NCBI RefSeq assembly: GCF_000420645.1
Contig: NZ_ATVI01000001.1
Location: forward strand, 1 to 64,000
Source: Nevskia ramosa DSM 11499
Lineage (GTDB): Bacteria; Pseudomonadota; Gammaproteobacteria; Nevskiales; Nevskiaceae
Length of the DNA stretch: 64,000 bases
Reading direction: 5' to 3'
This document shows, piece after piece, positions 63,769 through 64,000 of the stretch. The notes below the pieces were generated by a model that made no database searches, was not told the origin of the DNA, and worked only from the letters and a program-made list of their open reading frames with translations. The position numbers were made by a program, and so were the translations under genes. Each line of letters begins with the position of its first letter. Position 1 is the stretch's first letter.

Positions 63769-64000
63769 ATGATCAAACCCGACACGCTGCGCATCGCCGA
63801 AGCCCATCTGCGTGCCTGCGATCCGAAGCTGGCCAGAGTCATCGATCGTCACGGACCATGCACGATCGGTGGCAGCCGTCGCGATCCCTTCCACGTGCTG
63901 TGCAATTCGATCATCAGCCAGCAGCTGTCGATCAAGGCGGCTGACACCATTCAGGCGCGGGTCGCGATCGCAACCGGTGCCGGCAAGCGCTTCCTGCCGC
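63769..64000 (+). CDS. DNA-3-methyladenine glycosylase II-like protein (partial, 5' end)
   Basis: The first 77 codons, cut by the window end. MIKPDTLRIAEAHLRACDPK and FHVLCNSIISQQLSIKAADTI match the N-terminal part of the HhH-GPD glycosylases of the AlkA/MPG-II type, which remove alkylated purines. The helix-hairpin-helix and catalytic Asp lie beyond the window. Divergent from the VWA gene with 80 bp between. Confidence 0.85.
   Translation, partial: MIKPDTLRIAEAHLRACDPKLARVIDRHGPCTIGGSRRDPFHVLCNSIISQQLSIKAADTIQARVAIATGAGKRFLP

Overview
The window is GC-rich, almost fully coding bacterial chromosome. Gene content (type IV pili with a pilin O-glycosylation enzyme, a NahR-type salicylate regulon, FadE/FadD, a phasin, ubiquinone Coq7, OmpA, Crp, SpeD) fits a free-living aerobic gammaproteobacterium. 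The broken-up rpe/trpE/trpGDC/crp/osmC/speD/coq7 neighbourhood, known as a tighter cluster in Pseudomonas and Xanthomonas, and the flavin monooxygenases suggest a Nevskiales/Solimonadaceae-like lineage. The family assignment is inference; no rRNA or other marker is present. I see no tRNA, rRNA, CRISPR array, integrase or transposase.

Layout. 0-7.3 kb: major pilin, a PglL/Wzy-like oligosaccharyltransferase, an unknown His-rich membrane protein, pilB, pilC and a tiny basic secreted protein. 7.4-12.8 kb: a salicylate-to-gentisate pathway (salicylate 5-hydroxylase oxygenase subunits, SABP2-like esterase, fumarylpyruvate hydrolase, gentisate dioxygenase) with a divergent NahR-like regulator. 12.8-15.3 kb: trpGDC. 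15.4-22.4 kb: accessory block with a secreted serine protease, a 269-bp MITE-like element, and a set made of an NG-repeat secreted protein, a fatty acid hydroxylase, an ADYC protein, a hybrid histidine kinase and a response regulator. 22.5-28.8 kb: SCPx-type thiolase, flavoprotein monooxygenase, Baeyer-Villiger monooxygenase with an altered fingerprint, and TrpB2. 28.8-32.2 kb: alpha/beta hydrolase, a duplicated 3' fragment of trpE, trpE, a previously uncalled trp leader peptide and rpe. 32.2-38.1 kb: katG, a CopD-like protein, purC, a MAPEG protein, a DUF6489-like protein and a phasin with a clear promoter and palindromic operator. 38.1-47.8 kb: recQ, yihY, fadD, ompA, a cNMP-binding patatin and a methyltransferase. 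47.8-54.4 kb: crp, osmC, speD, adenylate cyclase, egtB/egtD and coq7. 54.5-64 kb: M28 peptidase, a degenerate FadE paralogue, glpD, a RES/Xre toxin-antitoxin pair, SanA-like and MAPEG proteins, a CoxE-like VWA protein and the start of an AlkA-type glycosylase.

How the parts work together. The nag-type genes would take salicylate (perhaps also methyl salicylate) to fumarate and pyruvate, but electron-transfer partners must be encoded elsewhere. The tryptophan genes are split into rpe-trpL-trpE and trpGDC, 14.6 kb apart, with trpE apparently under leader-peptide attenuation. Crp, a class III cyclase and a cNMP-binding patatin lie within 6.4 kb and could share a cAMP signal. The most unusual items are the MITE-like element that supplies part of a stop codon, the trpE 3' copy with almost only synonymous changes, the Tyr-for-His Baeyer-Villiger fingerprint, the FadE lookalike without its cofactor-binding motifs, and the NG-repeat/ADYC/two-component block.
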